Assembly: GCF_032452875.1 (NCBI RefSeq) | Contig: NW_026894319.1 | Location: forward strand, 1-64,000 | Length of the DNA: 64,000 bases | Direction of reading: 5' to 3' | Source: Bos javanicus | Lineage: Eukaryota; Chordata; Mammalia; Artiodactyla; Bovidae | Shown: in pieces, positions 26,605 to 39,185 of the stretch | Layout of the letters: each line of letters opens with the position of its first letter | Numbering within the stretch: position 1 is the first letter of the stretch | Program-made: the position numbers and the translations under genes | Notes under the pieces: generated by a model | Told to the model about the DNA's origin: nothing | Seen by the model: only the letters and a program-made list of their open reading frames with translations | Database searches by the model: none

Positions 26605-28001
26605 ATGAGGCCGGTCTCACGAAGACATTCCAGACGTGGCCTCGTGGGTGGTTCCACATTCCGTAGGACCCCGATTTCCCGGTCCCCTCTTGATAAGAAC
26701 CCGATGCCCGGACACCTCTCCGAACTCCACCCTGTGAATGAAGTCAACACGAAGGGGCAGTTTTTCCGTGCATCGTTCGGAAAAACCCCAGGTTCCAAAT
26801 ACAGCTCGACAAGTGGCCTCTCTCCCCGGGGACATCTCGAGAGGCAAGCGGAGTTCCATGCCTCAACCCAAGACGAGGCCTGACTCTCCTGTCCCCAGTC
26901 TGCAGGGACCCTGCGATCGGAGTCTGAAATCAGAGGTACCCTGCGGTTCCTGCCTCAACTGGAGATGAGGCCCTCTTCCAATGCACCAAACCCAGTGGAG
27001 TCCCGAGAGGCCCCTCCCACCTCCAGTTTCCCTGGCTTCTCAGAGCCACCATGAGAAGCCCCCTGAGGTCACCTGCACAAGTCGAGGGAACCCAGGGTTT
27101 CCTGCCTCAACCCGAGAAAGACCTCGAGAGACCTTCTTCAACACGTCTCGAGGCCAGATTCCCCTACCATGGCTCGGGAGCAATGACGCGCTCCCCTCGC
27201 CACTCGCATGGAGACCCGACTTCCCTGGCGCCCCACGAGAGGCTCACTGACCTCGCCGTCGTACCTCGTGAGAAACCGCACACTGGGGCCGCCGCTCGAG
27301 AACAACCCCGAGATTCCCCCGTCATCGAGAGATGAGGGCCTTCGTCTCCTGCATGGCCTAGAGACCAATCTCGCGACCTCTCTCCAAACGCCTCAGGAGG
27401 CTTGACTCCCTTGAGTCCACCCAGTGAGCTCCAAGAGATACCCGTCGCGATTCGAGAGCAGAGCGGGGTTCTTTGCTTCCACTCGAGATGAATGCCTGTC
27501 TCCCCGGGTGCGTCTGGAATGCAACCCCGAGATCCCTGTCGCCCCTGGAGAGGAACATTGGCTTCTGGACACAAGCCTAGATGAGGTCTATTGGCCCTGC
27601 AGTCACTCGAGAGCAATCCCCAGCTTTCCTTCGCAACTCGAATGGAAGATTGGACTTGCCTGGGCCAACACAAGAGGCAGCCTGAATTCCCCGTCGTAAC
27701 TCGAGAATCCCGCCGTAACTCGAGAAAAACCACGTGGCTCCCCCGTCATCGCAAGATGAAGCCCTTTCCCGCTACAGCGCCTCAGGAGAAGTCCCACGTT
27801 AGGAATTGGAGGTCGAAAGGGCACTTGGCACCCTTGATGCGACCCACAAAGTTCCCCGAAATCCCGGTCTCCCTCGAGAGGAACACTGAGGTTTTCCGGC
27901 ACCCCTCCTCTGAGCCCTTTCTCCCCTCCTGATCTGGACAGGAGGGTCGACTCCCCTGCTTTGTCTGGAAGGGGTTCCCGACCTTCCGGTCGCACCTCAG
28001 G
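26605..28001 (+). repeat. Satellite I unit 20 (1397 bp, T/A type)
   Basis: Same states as unit 19. Confidence 0.92.
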
Positions 28002-29399
28002 ATGAGGCCGGTCTCACGAAGACATTCCAGACGTGGCCTCGTGGGTGGTTCCACATTCCGTAGGACCCCGATTTCCCGGTCCCCTCTTGATAAGAACCCG
28101 ATGCCCGGACACCTCTCCGAACTCCACCCTGTGAATGAAGTCAACACGAAGGGGCAGTTTTTCCGTGCATCGTTCGGAAAAACCCCAGGTTCCAAATACA
28201 GCTCGACAAGTGGCCTCTCTCCCCGGGGACATCTCGAGAGGCAAGCGGAGTTCCATGCCTCAACCCAAGACGAGGCCTGACTCTCCTGTCCCCAGTCTGC
28301 AGGGACCCTGCGATCGGAGTCTGAAATCAGAGGTACCCTGCGGTTCCTGCCTCAACTGGAGATGAGGCCCTCTTCCAATGCACCAAACCCAGTGGAGTCC
28401 CGAGAGGCCCCTCCCACCTCCAGTTTCCCTGGCTTCTCAGAGCCACCATGAGAAGCCCCCTGAGGTCACCTGCACAAGTCGAGGGAACCCAGGGTTTCCT
28501 GCCTCAACCCGAGAAAGACCTCGAGAGACCTTCTTCAACACGTCTCGAGGCCAGATTCCCCTACCATGGCTCGGGAGCAATGACGCGCTCCCCCTCGCCA
28601 CTCGCATGGAGACCCGACTTCCCTGGCGCCCCACGAGAGGCTCACTGACCTCGCCGTCGTACCTCGTGAGAAACCGCACACTGGGGCCGCCGCTCGAGAA
28701 CAACCCCGAGATTCCCCCGTCATCGAGAGATGAGGGCCTTCGTCTCCTGCATGGCCTAGAGACCAATCTCGCGACCTCTCTCCAAACGCCTCAGGAGGCT
28801 TGACTCCCTTGAGTCCACCCAGTGAGCTCCAAGAGATACCCGTCGCGATTCGAGAGCAGAGCGGGGTTCTTTGCTTCCACTCGAGATGAATGCCTGTCTC
28901 CCCGGGTGCGTCTGGAATGCAACCCCGAGATCCCTGTCGCCCCTGGAGAGGAACATTGGCTTCTGGACACAAGCCTAGATGAGGTCTATTGGCCCTGCAG
29001 TCACTCGAGAGCAATCCCCAGCTTTCCTTCGCAACTCGAATGGAAGATTGGACTTGCCTGGGCCAACACAAGAGGCAGCCTGAATTCCCCGTCGTAACTC
29101 GAGAATCCCGCCGTAACTCGAGAAAAACCACGTGGCTCCCCCGTCATCGCAAGATGAAGCCCTTTCCCGCTACAGCGCCTCAGGAGAAGTCCCACGTTAG
29201 GAATTGGAGGTCGAAAGGGCACTTGGCACCCTTGATGCGACCCACAAAGTTCCCCGAAATCCCGGTCTCCCTCGAGAGGAACACTGAGGTTTTCCGGCAC
29301 CCCTCCTCTGAGCCCTTTCTCCCCTCCTGATCTGGACAGGAGGGTCGACTCCCCTGCTTTGTCTGGAAGGGGTTCCCGACCTTCCGGTCGCACCTCAGG
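28002..29399 (+). repeat. Satellite I unit 21 (1398 bp, mid 5C variant)
   Basis: T/A type with an extra C in the mid run (28590-28594), shared next with unit 25. 4C terminal run. Confidence 0.92.
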
Positions 29400-30797
29400 A
29401 TGAGGCCGGTCTCACGAAGACATTCCAGACGTGGCCTCGTGGGTGGTTCCACATTCCGTAGGACCCCGATTTCCCGGTCCCCTCTTGATAAGAACCCGAT
29501 GCCCGGACACCTCTCCGAACTCCACCCTGTGAATGAAGTCAACACGAAGGGGCAGTTTTTCCGTGCATCGTTCGGAAAAAACCCCAGGTTCCAAATACAG
29601 CTCGACAAGTGGCCTCTCTCCCCGGGGACATCTCGAGAGGCAAGCGGAGTTCCATGCCTCAACCCAAGACGAGGCCTGACTCTCCTGTCCCCAGTCTGCA
29701 GGGACCCTGCGATCGGAGTCTGAAATCAGAGGTACCCTGCGGTTCCTGCCTCAACTGGAGATGAGGCCCTCTTCCAATGCACCAAACCCAGTGGAGTCCC
29801 GAGAGGCCCCTCCCACCTCCAGTTTCCCTGGCTTCTCAGAGCCACCATGAGAAGCCCCCTGAGGTCACCTGCACAAGTCGAGGGAACCCAGGGTTTCCTG
29901 CCTCAACCCGAGAAAGACCTCGAGAGACCTTCTTCAACACGTCTCGAGGCCAGATTCCCCTACCATGGCTCGGGAGCAATGACGCGCTCCCCTCGCCACT
30001 CGCATGGAGACCCGACTTCCCTGGCGCCCCACGAGAGGCTCACTGACCTCGCCGTCGTACCTCGTGAGAAACCGCACACTGGGGCCGCCGCTCGAGAACA
30101 ACCCCGAGATTCCCCCGTCATCGAGAGATGAGGGCCTTCGTCTCCTGCATGGCCTAGAGACCAATCTCGCGACCTCTCTCCAAACGCCTCAGGAGGCTTG
30201 ACTCCCTTGAGTCCACCCAGTGAGCTCCAAGAGATACCCGTCGCGATTCGAGAGCAGAGCGGGGTTCTTTGCTTCCACTCGAGATGAATGCCTGTCTCCC
30301 CGGGTGCGTCTGGAATGCAACCCCGAGATCCCTGTCGCCCCTGGAGAGGAACATTGGCTTCTGGACACAAGCCTAGATGAGGTCTATTGGCCCTGCAGTC
30401 ACTCGAGAGCAATCCCCAGCTTTCCTTCGCAACTCGAATGGAAGATTGGACTTGCCTGGGCCAACACAAGAGGCAGCCTGAATTCCCCGTCGTAACTCGA
30501 GAATCCCGCCGTAACTCGAGAAAAACCACGTGGCTCCCCCGTCATCGCAAGATGAAGCCCTTTCCCGCTACAGCGCCTCAGGAGAAGTCCCACGTTAGGA
30601 ATTGGAGGTCGAAAGGGCACTTGGCACCCTTGATGCGACCCACAAAGTTCCCCGAAATCCCGGTCTCCCTCGAGAGGAACACTGAGGTTTTCCGGCACCC
30701 CTCCTCTGAGCCCTTTCTCCCCTCCTGATCTGGACAGGAGGGTCGACTCCCCTGCTTTGTCTGGAAGGGGTTCCCGACCTTCCGGTCGCACCTCAGG
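29400..30797 (+). repeat. Satellite I unit 22 (1398 bp, six-A variant)
   Basis: T/A type with the six-A right arm (29576-29581), as in unit 18 four units earlier. Confidence 0.92.
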
Positions 30798-32194
30798 ATG
30801 AGGCCGGTCTCACGAAGACATTCCAGACGTGGCCTCGTGGGTGGTTCCACATTCCGTAGGACCCCGATTTCCCGGTCCCCTCTTGATAAGAACCCGATGC
30901 CCGGACACCTCTCCGAACTCCACCCTGTGAATGAAGTCAACACGAAGGGGCAGTTTTTCCGTGCATCGTTCGGAAAAACCCCAGGTTCCAAATACAGCTC
31001 GACAAGTGGCCTCTCTCCCCGGGGACATCTCGAGAGGCAAGCGGAGTTCCATGCCTCAACCCAAGACGAGGCCTGACTCTCCTGTCCCCAGTCTGCAGGG
31101 ACCCTGCGATCGGAGTCTGAAATCAGAGGTACCCTGCGGTTCCTGCCTCAACTGGAGATGAGGCCCTCTTCCAATGCACCAAACCCAGTGGAGTCCCGAG
31201 AGGCCCCTCCCACCTCCAGTTTCCCTGGCTTCTCAGAGCCACCATGAGAAGCCCCCTGAGGTCACCTGCACAAGTCGAGGGAACCCAGGGTTTCCTGCCT
31301 CAACCCGAGAAAGACCTCGAGAGACCTTCTTCAACACGTCTCGAGGCCAGATTCCCCTACCATGGCTCGGGAGCAATGACGCGCTCCCCTCGCCACTCGC
31401 ATGGAGACCCGACTTCCCTGGCGCCCCACGAGAGGCTCACTGACCTCGCCGTCGTACCTCGTGAGAAACCGCACACTGGGGCCGCCGCTCGAGAACAACC
31501 CCGAGATTCCCCCGTCATCGAGAGATGAGGGCCTTCGTCTCCTGCATGGCCTAGAGACCAATCTCGCGACCTCTCTCCAAACGCCTCAGGAGGCTTGACT
31601 CCCTTGAGTCCACCCAGTGAGCTCCAAGAGATACCCGTCGCGATTCGAGAGCAGAGCGGGGTTCTTTGCTTCCACTCGAGATGAATGCCTGTCTCCCCGG
31701 GTGCGTCTGGAATGCAACCCCGAGATCCCTGTCGCCCCTGGAGAGGAACATTGGCTTCTGGACACAAGCCTAGATGAGGTCTATTGGCCCTGCAGTCACT
31801 CGAGAGCAATCCCCAGCTTTCCTTCGCAACTCGAATGGAAGATTGGACTTGCCTGGGCCAACACAAGAGGCAGCCTGAATTCCCCGTCGTAACTCGAGAA
31901 TCCCGCCGTAACTCGAGAAAAACCACGTGGCTCCCCCGTCATCGCAAGATGAAGCCCTTTCCCGCTACAGCGCCTCAGGAGAAGTCCCACGTTAGGAATT
32001 GGAGGTCGAAAGGGCACTTGGCACCCTTGATGCGACCCACAAAGTTCCCCGAAATCCCGGTCTCCCTCGAGAGGAACACTGAGGTTTTCCGGCACCCCTC
32101 CTCTGAGCCCTTTCTCCCCTCCTGATCTGGACAGGAGGGTCGACTCCCCTGCTTTGTCTGGAAGGGGTTCCCGACCTTCCGGTCGCACCTCAGG
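30798..32194 (+). repeat. Satellite I unit 23 (1397 bp, T/A type)
   Basis: Same states as units 19 and 20; last unit before divergence rises. Confidence 0.92.
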
Positions 32195-33593
32195 ATGAGG
32201 CCGGTCTCACGAAGACATTCCAGACGTGGCCTCGTGGGTGGTTCCACATTCCGTAGGACCCCGATTTCCCGGTCCCCTCTTGATAAGAACCCGATGCCCG
32301 GACACCTCTCCGAACTCCACCCTGTGAATGAAGTCAACACGAAGGGGCAGTTTTTCCGTGCATCATTCGGAAAAAACCCCAGGTTCCAAATACAGATCGA
32401 CAAGTGGCCTCTCTCCCCGGGGACATCTCGAGAGGCAAGCGGAGTTCAATGCCTCAACCCAAGACGAGGCCTGACTCTTCTGTCCCCAGTCTGCAGGGAC
32501 CCTGCGATCGGAGTCTGAAATCAGAGGTATCCTGCGGTTCCTGCCTCAACTGGAGATGAGGCCCTCTTCCAATGCACCAAACCCAGTGGAGTCCCGAGAG
32601 GCCCCTCCCACCTCCAGTTTCCCTGGCTTCTCAGAGCCACCATGAGAAGCCCCCTGAGGTCACCTGCACAAGTCGAGGGAACCCAGGGTTTCCTGCCTCA
32701 ACCCGAGAAAGACCTCGAGAGACCTTCTTCAACACGTCTCGAGGCCAGATTCCCCTACCATGGCTCGGGAGCAATGACGCGCTCCCCTCGCCACTCGCAT
32801 GGAGACCCGACTTCCCTGGCGCCCCACGAGAGGCTCACTGACCTCGCCGTCGTACCTCGTGAGAAACCGCACACTGGGGCCGCCGCTCGAGAACAACCCC
32901 GAGATTCCCCCGTCATCGAGAGATGAGGGCCTTCGTCTCCTGCATGGCCTAGAGACCAATCTCGCGACCTCTCTCCAAACGCCTCAGGAGGCTTGACTCC
33001 CTTGAGTCCACCCAGTGAGCTCCAAGAGATACCCGTCGCGACTCGAGAGCAGAGCGGGGTTCTTTGCTTCCACTCGAGATGAATGCCTGTCTCCCCGGGT
33101 GCGTCTGGAATGCAACCCCGAGATCCCTGTCGCCCCTGGAGAGGAACATTGGCTTCTGGACACAAGCCTAGATGAGGTCTATTGGCCCTGCAGTCACTCG
33201 AGAGCAATCCCCAGCTTTCCTTCGCAACTCGAATGGAAGATTGGACTTGCCTGGGCCAACACAAGAGGCAGCCTGAATTCCCCGTCGTAACTCGAGAATC
33301 CCGCCGTAACTCGAGAAAAACCACGTGGCTCCCCCGTCATCGCAAGATGAAGCCCTTTCCCGCTACAGCGCCTCAGGAGAAGTCCCACGTTAGGAATTGG
33401 AGGTCGAAAGGGCACTTGGCACCCTTGATGCGACCCACAAAGTTCCCCGAAATCCCGGTCTCCCTCGAGAGGAACACTGAGGTTTTCCGGCACCCCTTCC
33501 TCTGAGCCCTTTCTCCCCTCCTGATCTGGACAGGAGGGTCGACTCCCCTGCTTTGTCTGGAAGGGGTTCCCGACCTTCCGGTCGCACCTCAGG
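32195..33593 (+). repeat. Satellite I unit 24 (1399 bp, first divergent)
   Basis: Six-A right arm plus substitutions at 32365, 32396, 32448, 32479 and 32530. First unit with CGCGACTCG in place of CGCGATTCG (about 33039) and with CCCCTTCC at the terminal run. Confidence 0.92.
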
Positions 33594-34992
33594 ATGAGGC
33601 CGGTCTCACGAAGACATTCCAGACGTGGCCTCGTGGGTGGTTCCACATTCCGTAGGACCCCGATTTCCCGGTCCCCTCTTGATAAGAACCCGATGCCCGG
33701 ACACCTCTCCGAACTCCACCCTGTGAATGAAGTCAACACGAAGGGGCAGTTTTTCCGTGCATCGTTCGGAAAAACCCCAGGTTCCAAATACAGCTCGACA
33801 AGTGGCCTCTCTCCCCGGGGACATCTCGAGAGGCAAGCGGAGTTCCATGCCTCAACCCAAGACGAGGCCTGACTCTCCTGTCCCCAGTCTGCAGGGACCC
33901 TGCGATCGGAGTCTGAAATCAGAGGTACCCTGCGGTTCCTGCCTCAACTGGAGATGAGGCCCTCTTCCAATGCACCAAACCCAGTGGAGTCCCGAGAGGC
34001 CCCTCCCACCTCCAGTTTCCCTGGCTTCTCAGAGCCACCATGAGAAGCCCCCTGAGGTCACCTGCACAAGTCGAGGGAACCCAGGGTTTCCTGCCTCAAC
34101 CCGAGAAAGACCTCGAGAGACCTTCTTCAACACGTCTCGAGGCCAGATTCCCCTACCATGGCTCGGGAGCAATGACGCGCTCCCCCTCGCCACTCGCATG
34201 GAGACCCGACTTCCCTGGCGCCCCACGAGAGGCTCACTGACCTCGCCGTCGTACCTCGTGAGAAACCGCACACTGGGGCCGCCGCTCGAGAACAACCCCG
34301 AGATTCCCCCGTCATCGAGAGATGAGGGCCTTCGTCTCCTGCATGGCCTAGAGACCAATCTCGCGACCTCTCTCCAAACGCCTCAGGAGGCTTGACTCCC
34401 TTGAGTCCACCCAGTGAGCTCCAAGAGATACCCGTCGCGACTCGAGAGCAGAGCGGGGTTCTTTGCTTCCACTCGAGATGAATGCCTGTCTCCCCGGCTG
34501 CGTCTGGAATGCGACCCCGAGATCCAAGTCGCCCTTGGAGAGGAACATTGGCTTCTGGACACAAGCCTAGATGAGGTCTATTGGCCCTGCAGTCACTCGA
34601 GAGCAATCCCCAGCTTTCCTTCGCAACTCGAATGGAAGATTGGACTTGCCTGGGCCAACACAAGAGGCAGCCTGAATTCCCCGTCGTAACTCGAGAATCC
34701 CGCGGTAACTCGAGAAAAACCACGTGGCTCCCCCGTCATCGCAAGATGAAGCCCTTTGCCGCTACAGCGCCTCAGGAGAAATCCCACGTTAGGAATTGGA
34801 GGTCGAAAGGGCACTTGGCACCCTTGATGCGACCCACAAAGTTCCCCGAAATCCCGGTCTCCCTCGAGAGGAACACTGAGGTTTTCCGGCACCCCCTCCT
34901 CTGAGCCCTTTCTCCCCTCCTGATCTGGACAGGAGGGTCGACTCCCCTGCTTTGTCTGGAAGGGGTTCCCGACCTTCCGGTCGCACCTCAGG
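33594..34992 (+). repeat. Satellite I unit 25 (1399 bp, with divergent patch)
   Basis: Mid 5C run (34182-34186) as in unit 21. Five substitutions lie within 34498-34535, where most copies in this part of the array agree with the core; others follow near 34704 and 34757. 5C terminal run. Confidence 0.92.
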
Positions 34993-36388
34993 ATGAGGCC
35001 GGTCTCACGAAGACATTCCAGACGTGGCCTCGTGGGTGGTTCCACATTCCGTAGGACCCCGATTTCCCGGTCCCCTCTTGATAAGAACCCGATGCCCGGA
35101 CACCTCTCCGAACTCCACCCTGTGAATGAGGTCAACACGAAGGGGCAGTTTTTCGTGCATCGTTCGGAAAAACCCCAGGTTCCAAATACAGCTCGACAAG
35201 TGGCCTCTCTCCCCGGGGACATCTCGAGAGGCAAGCGGAGTTCCATGCCTCAACCCAAGACGAGGCCTGACTCTCCTGTCCCCAGTCTGCAGGGACCCTG
35301 CGATCGGAGTCTGAAATCAGAGGTACCCTGCGGTTCCTGCCTCAACTGGAGATGAGGCCCTCTTCCAATGCACCAAACCCAGTGGAGTCCCGAGAGGCCC
35401 CTCCCACCTCCAGTTTCCCTGGCTTCTCAGAGCCACCATGAGGAGCCCCCTGAGGTCACCTGCACAAGTCGAGGGAACCCAGGGTTTCCTGCCTCAACCC
35501 GAGAAAGACCTCGAGAGACCTTCTTCAACACGTCTCGAGGCCAGATTCCCCTACCATGGCTCGGGAGCAATGACGCGCTCCCCCGCCACTCGCATGGAGA
35601 CCCGACTTCCCTGGCGCCCCACGAGAGGCTCACTGACCTCGCCGTCGTACCTCGTGAGAAACCGCACACTGGGGCCGCCGCTCGAGAACCACCCCGAGAT
35701 TCCCCCGTCATCGAGAGATGAGGGCCTTCGTCTCCTGCGTGGCCTAGAGACCAATCTCGCGACCTCTCTCCAAACGCCTCAGGAGGCTTGACTCCCTTGA
35801 GTCCACCCAGTGAGCTCCAAGAGATACCCGTCGCGACTGGAGAGCAGAGCGGGGTTCTTTGCTTCCACTCGAGATGAATGCCTGTCTCCCCGGGTGCGTC
35901 TGGAATGCAACCCCGAGATCCCTGTCGCCCCTGGAGAGGAACATTGGCTTCTGGACACAAGCCTAGATGAGGTCTATTGGCCCTGCAGTCACTCGAGAGC
36001 AATCCCCAGCTTTCCTTCGCAACTCGAATGGAAGATTGGACTTGCCTGGGCCAACACAAGAGGCAGCCTGAATTCCCCGTCGTAACTCGAGAATCCCGCC
36101 GTAACTCGAGAAAAGCCACGTGGCTCCCCCGTCATCGTAAGATGAAGCCCTTTCCCGCTACAGCGTCTCAGGAGAAGTCCCACGTTAGGAATTGGAGGTC
36201 GAAAGGGCACTTGGCACCCTTGATGCGACCCACAAAGTTCCCCGAAATCCCGGTCTCCCTCGAGAGGAACACTGAGGTTTTCCGGCACCCCCTCCTCTGA
36301 GCCCTTTCTCCCCTCCTGATCTGGACAGGAGGGTCGACTCCCCTGCTTTGTCTGGAAGGGGTTCCCGACCTTCCGGTCGCACCTCAGG
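34993..36388 (+). repeat. Satellite I unit 26 (1396 bp, shortest)
   Basis: Left arm of dyad 1 shortened to GTTTTTCG, and the mid run reads CTCCCCCGCC. Carries GAGGAGCCC and GAACCACCC as in unit 1, GAATGAGGTC, and the first AAAAGCCACGTGG and GCGTCTCAGG variants that mark the edge side. Confidence 0.9.
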
Positions 36389-37786
36389 ATGAGGCCGGTC
36401 TCACGAAGACATTCCAGACGTGGCCTCGTGGGTGGTTCCACATTCCGTAGGACCCCGATTTCCCGGTCCCCTCTTGATAAGAACCCGATGCCCGGACACC
36501 TCTCCGAACTCCACCCCGTGAATGAAGTCAACACGAAGGGGCAGTTTTTCCCGTGCATCGTTCGGAAAAACCCCAGGTTCCAAATACAGCTCGACAAGCG
36601 GCCTCTCTCCCCGGAGACATCTCGAGAGGCAAGCAGAGTTCCATGCCTCAACCCAAGACGAGGCCTGACTCTCCTGTCCCCAGTTTGCAGGGACCCTGCG
36701 ATCGGAGTCTGAAATCAGAGGTACCCTGCGCTTCCTGCCTCAACTGGAGATGAGGCCCTCTTCCAATGCACCAAACCCAGTGGAGTCCCGAGAGGCCCCT
36801 CCCACCTCCAGTGTCCCTGGCTTCTCAGAGCCACCATGAGAAGCCCCCTGAGGTCACCTGCACAAGTCGAGGGAAGCCAGGGTTTCCTGCCTCAACCCGA
36901 GAAAGACCTCGAGAGACCTTCTTCAGCACGTCTCGAGGCCAGATTCCCCTACCTTGGCTCGGGAGCAATGACGCGCTCCCCTCGCCACTCGCATGGAGAC
37001 CCGACTTCCCTGGCGCCCCACGAGAGGCTCACTGACCTCGCCGTCGTACCTCGTGAGAAACCGCACACTGGGGCCGCCGCTCGAGAACAACCCCGAGATT
37101 CCCCCGTCATCGAGAGATGAGGGCCTTCGTCTCCTGCATGGCCTAGAGGCCAATCTCGCGACCTCTCTCCAAACGCCTCAGGAGGCTTGACTCCCTTGAG
37201 TCCACCCAGTGAACTCCAAGAGATACCCGTCGCGACTCGAGAGCAGAGCGGGGTTCTTTGCTTCCACTCGAGATGAGTGCCTGTCTCCCCGGGTGCGTCT
37301 GGAATGCAACCCCGAGATCCCGGTCGCCCCTGGAGAGGAACATTGGCTTCTGGACACAAGCCTAGATGAGGTCTATTGGCCCTGCAGTCACTCGAGAGCA
37401 ATCCCCAGCTTTCCTTCGCAACTCGAATGGAAGATTGGACTTGCCTGGGCCAACACAAGAGGCAGCCTGAATTCCCCGTCGTAACTCGAGAATCCCGCCG
37501 TAACTCGAGAAAAGCCACGTGGCTCCCCCGTCATCGCAAGATGAAGCCCTTTCCCGCTACAGCGTCTCAGGAGAAGTCCCACGTTAGGAATTGGAGGTCG
37601 AAACGGCACTTGGCACCCTTGATGCGACCCACAAAGTTCCCCGGAATCCCGGTCTCCCTCGAGAGGAACACTGAGGTTTTCCGGCACCCCTCCTCTGAGC
37701 CCTTTCTCCCCTCCTGATCTGGACAAGAGGGTCGACTCCCCTGCTTTGTCTGGAAGGGGTTCCCGACCTTCCGGTCGCACCTCAGG
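36389..37786 (+). repeat. Satellite I unit 27 (1398 bp)
   Basis: Left arm GTTTTTCCCG. First CCTTGGCTCGGG, GGAAGCCAGG, CTGCGCTTCC and CCCGGTCGCC variants. GGACAAGAGG (about 37722) breaks dyad 2 in this unit. Confidence 0.9.
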
Positions 37787-39185
37787 ATGAGGCCGGTCTC
37801 ACGAAGACATTCCAGACGTGGCCTCGTGGGTGGTCCCACATTCCGTAGGACCCCGATTTCCCGGTCCCCTCTGGATAAGAACCCGATGCCCGGACACCTC
37901 TCCGAACTCCACCCTGTGAATGAAGTCAACACGAAGGGGCAGTTTTTCCGTGCATCGTTCGGAAAAACCCCAGGTTCCAAATACAGCTCGACAAGTGGCC
38001 TCTCTCCCCGGGGACATCTCGAGAGGCAAGCGGAGTTCCATGCCTCAACCCAAGACGAGGCCTGACTCTCCTGTCCCCAGTCTGCAGGGACCCTGCGATC
38101 GGAGTCTGAAATCAGAGGTACCCTGCGCTTCCTGCCTCAACTGGAGATGAGGCCGTCTTCCAATGCACCAAACCCCGTGGAGTCCCGAGAGGCCCCTCCC
38201 ACCTCCAGTATCCCTGGCTTCTCAGAGCCACCATGAGAAGCCCCCTGAGGTCACCTGCACAAGTCGAGGGAAGCCAGGGTTTCCTGCCTCAACCCGAGAA
38301 AGACCTCGAGAGACCTTCTTCAACACGTCTCGAGGCCAGATTCCCCTACCATGGCTCGGGAGCAATGACGCGCTCCCCCTCGCCACTCGCATGGAGACCC
38401 GACTTCCCTGGCGCCCCACGAGAGGCTCACTGACCTCGCCGTCGTACCTCGTGAGAAACCGCACCCTGGGGCCGCCGCTCGAGAACCACCCCGAAACTCC
38501 CCCGTCATCGAGGAGATGAGGGCCTTCGTCTCCTGCATGGCCTAGAGGCCAATCTCGCGAGCTCTCTCCAAACGCCTCAGGAGGCTTGACTCCCTTGAGT
38601 CCACCCAGTGAGCTCCAAGAGGTACCCGTCGCCACTCGAGAGCAGAGCGGGGTTCGTTGCTTCCACTCGAGATGAATGCCTGTCTCCCCGGGTGCGTCTG
38701 GAATGCAACCCCGAGATCCCTGTCGCCCCTGGAGAGGAACCTCGGCTTCTGGACACAAGCCTAGATGAGGTCTATTGGCCCTGCAGTCACTCGAGAGCAA
38801 TCCCCAGCTTTCCTTCGCAACTCGAATGGAAGATTGGACTTGCCTGGGCCAAACCAAGAGGCAGCCTGAATTCCCCGTCATAACTCGAGAATCCCGGCGT
38901 AACTCGAGAAAAGCCACGTGGCTCCCCCGTCATCGCAAGATGAAGCCCTTTCCCGCTACAGCGCCTCAGGAGAAGTCCCACGTTAGGAATTGGAGGTCGA
39001 AAGGGCACTTGGCACCCTTGATGCGACCCACAAAGTTCCCCGAAATCCCGGTCTCCCTCGAGAGGAACACTGAGGTTTTCCGGCACCCCTCCTCTGAGCC
39101 CTTTCTCCCCTCCTGATCTGGACAGGAGGGTCGACTCCCCTGCTTTGTCTGGAAGGGGTTCCCGACCTTCCGGTCGCACCTCAGG
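37787..39185 (+). repeat. Satellite I unit 28 (1399 bp)
   Basis: Canonical dyad 1. Private changes include GATAAG to GGATAAG context at 37872, CATCGAGGAGATG, CGCGAGCTC, GTTCGTTGC and GTCATAACTC. First CAGTATCCC and CGCACCCTGG variants. Confidence 0.9.
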
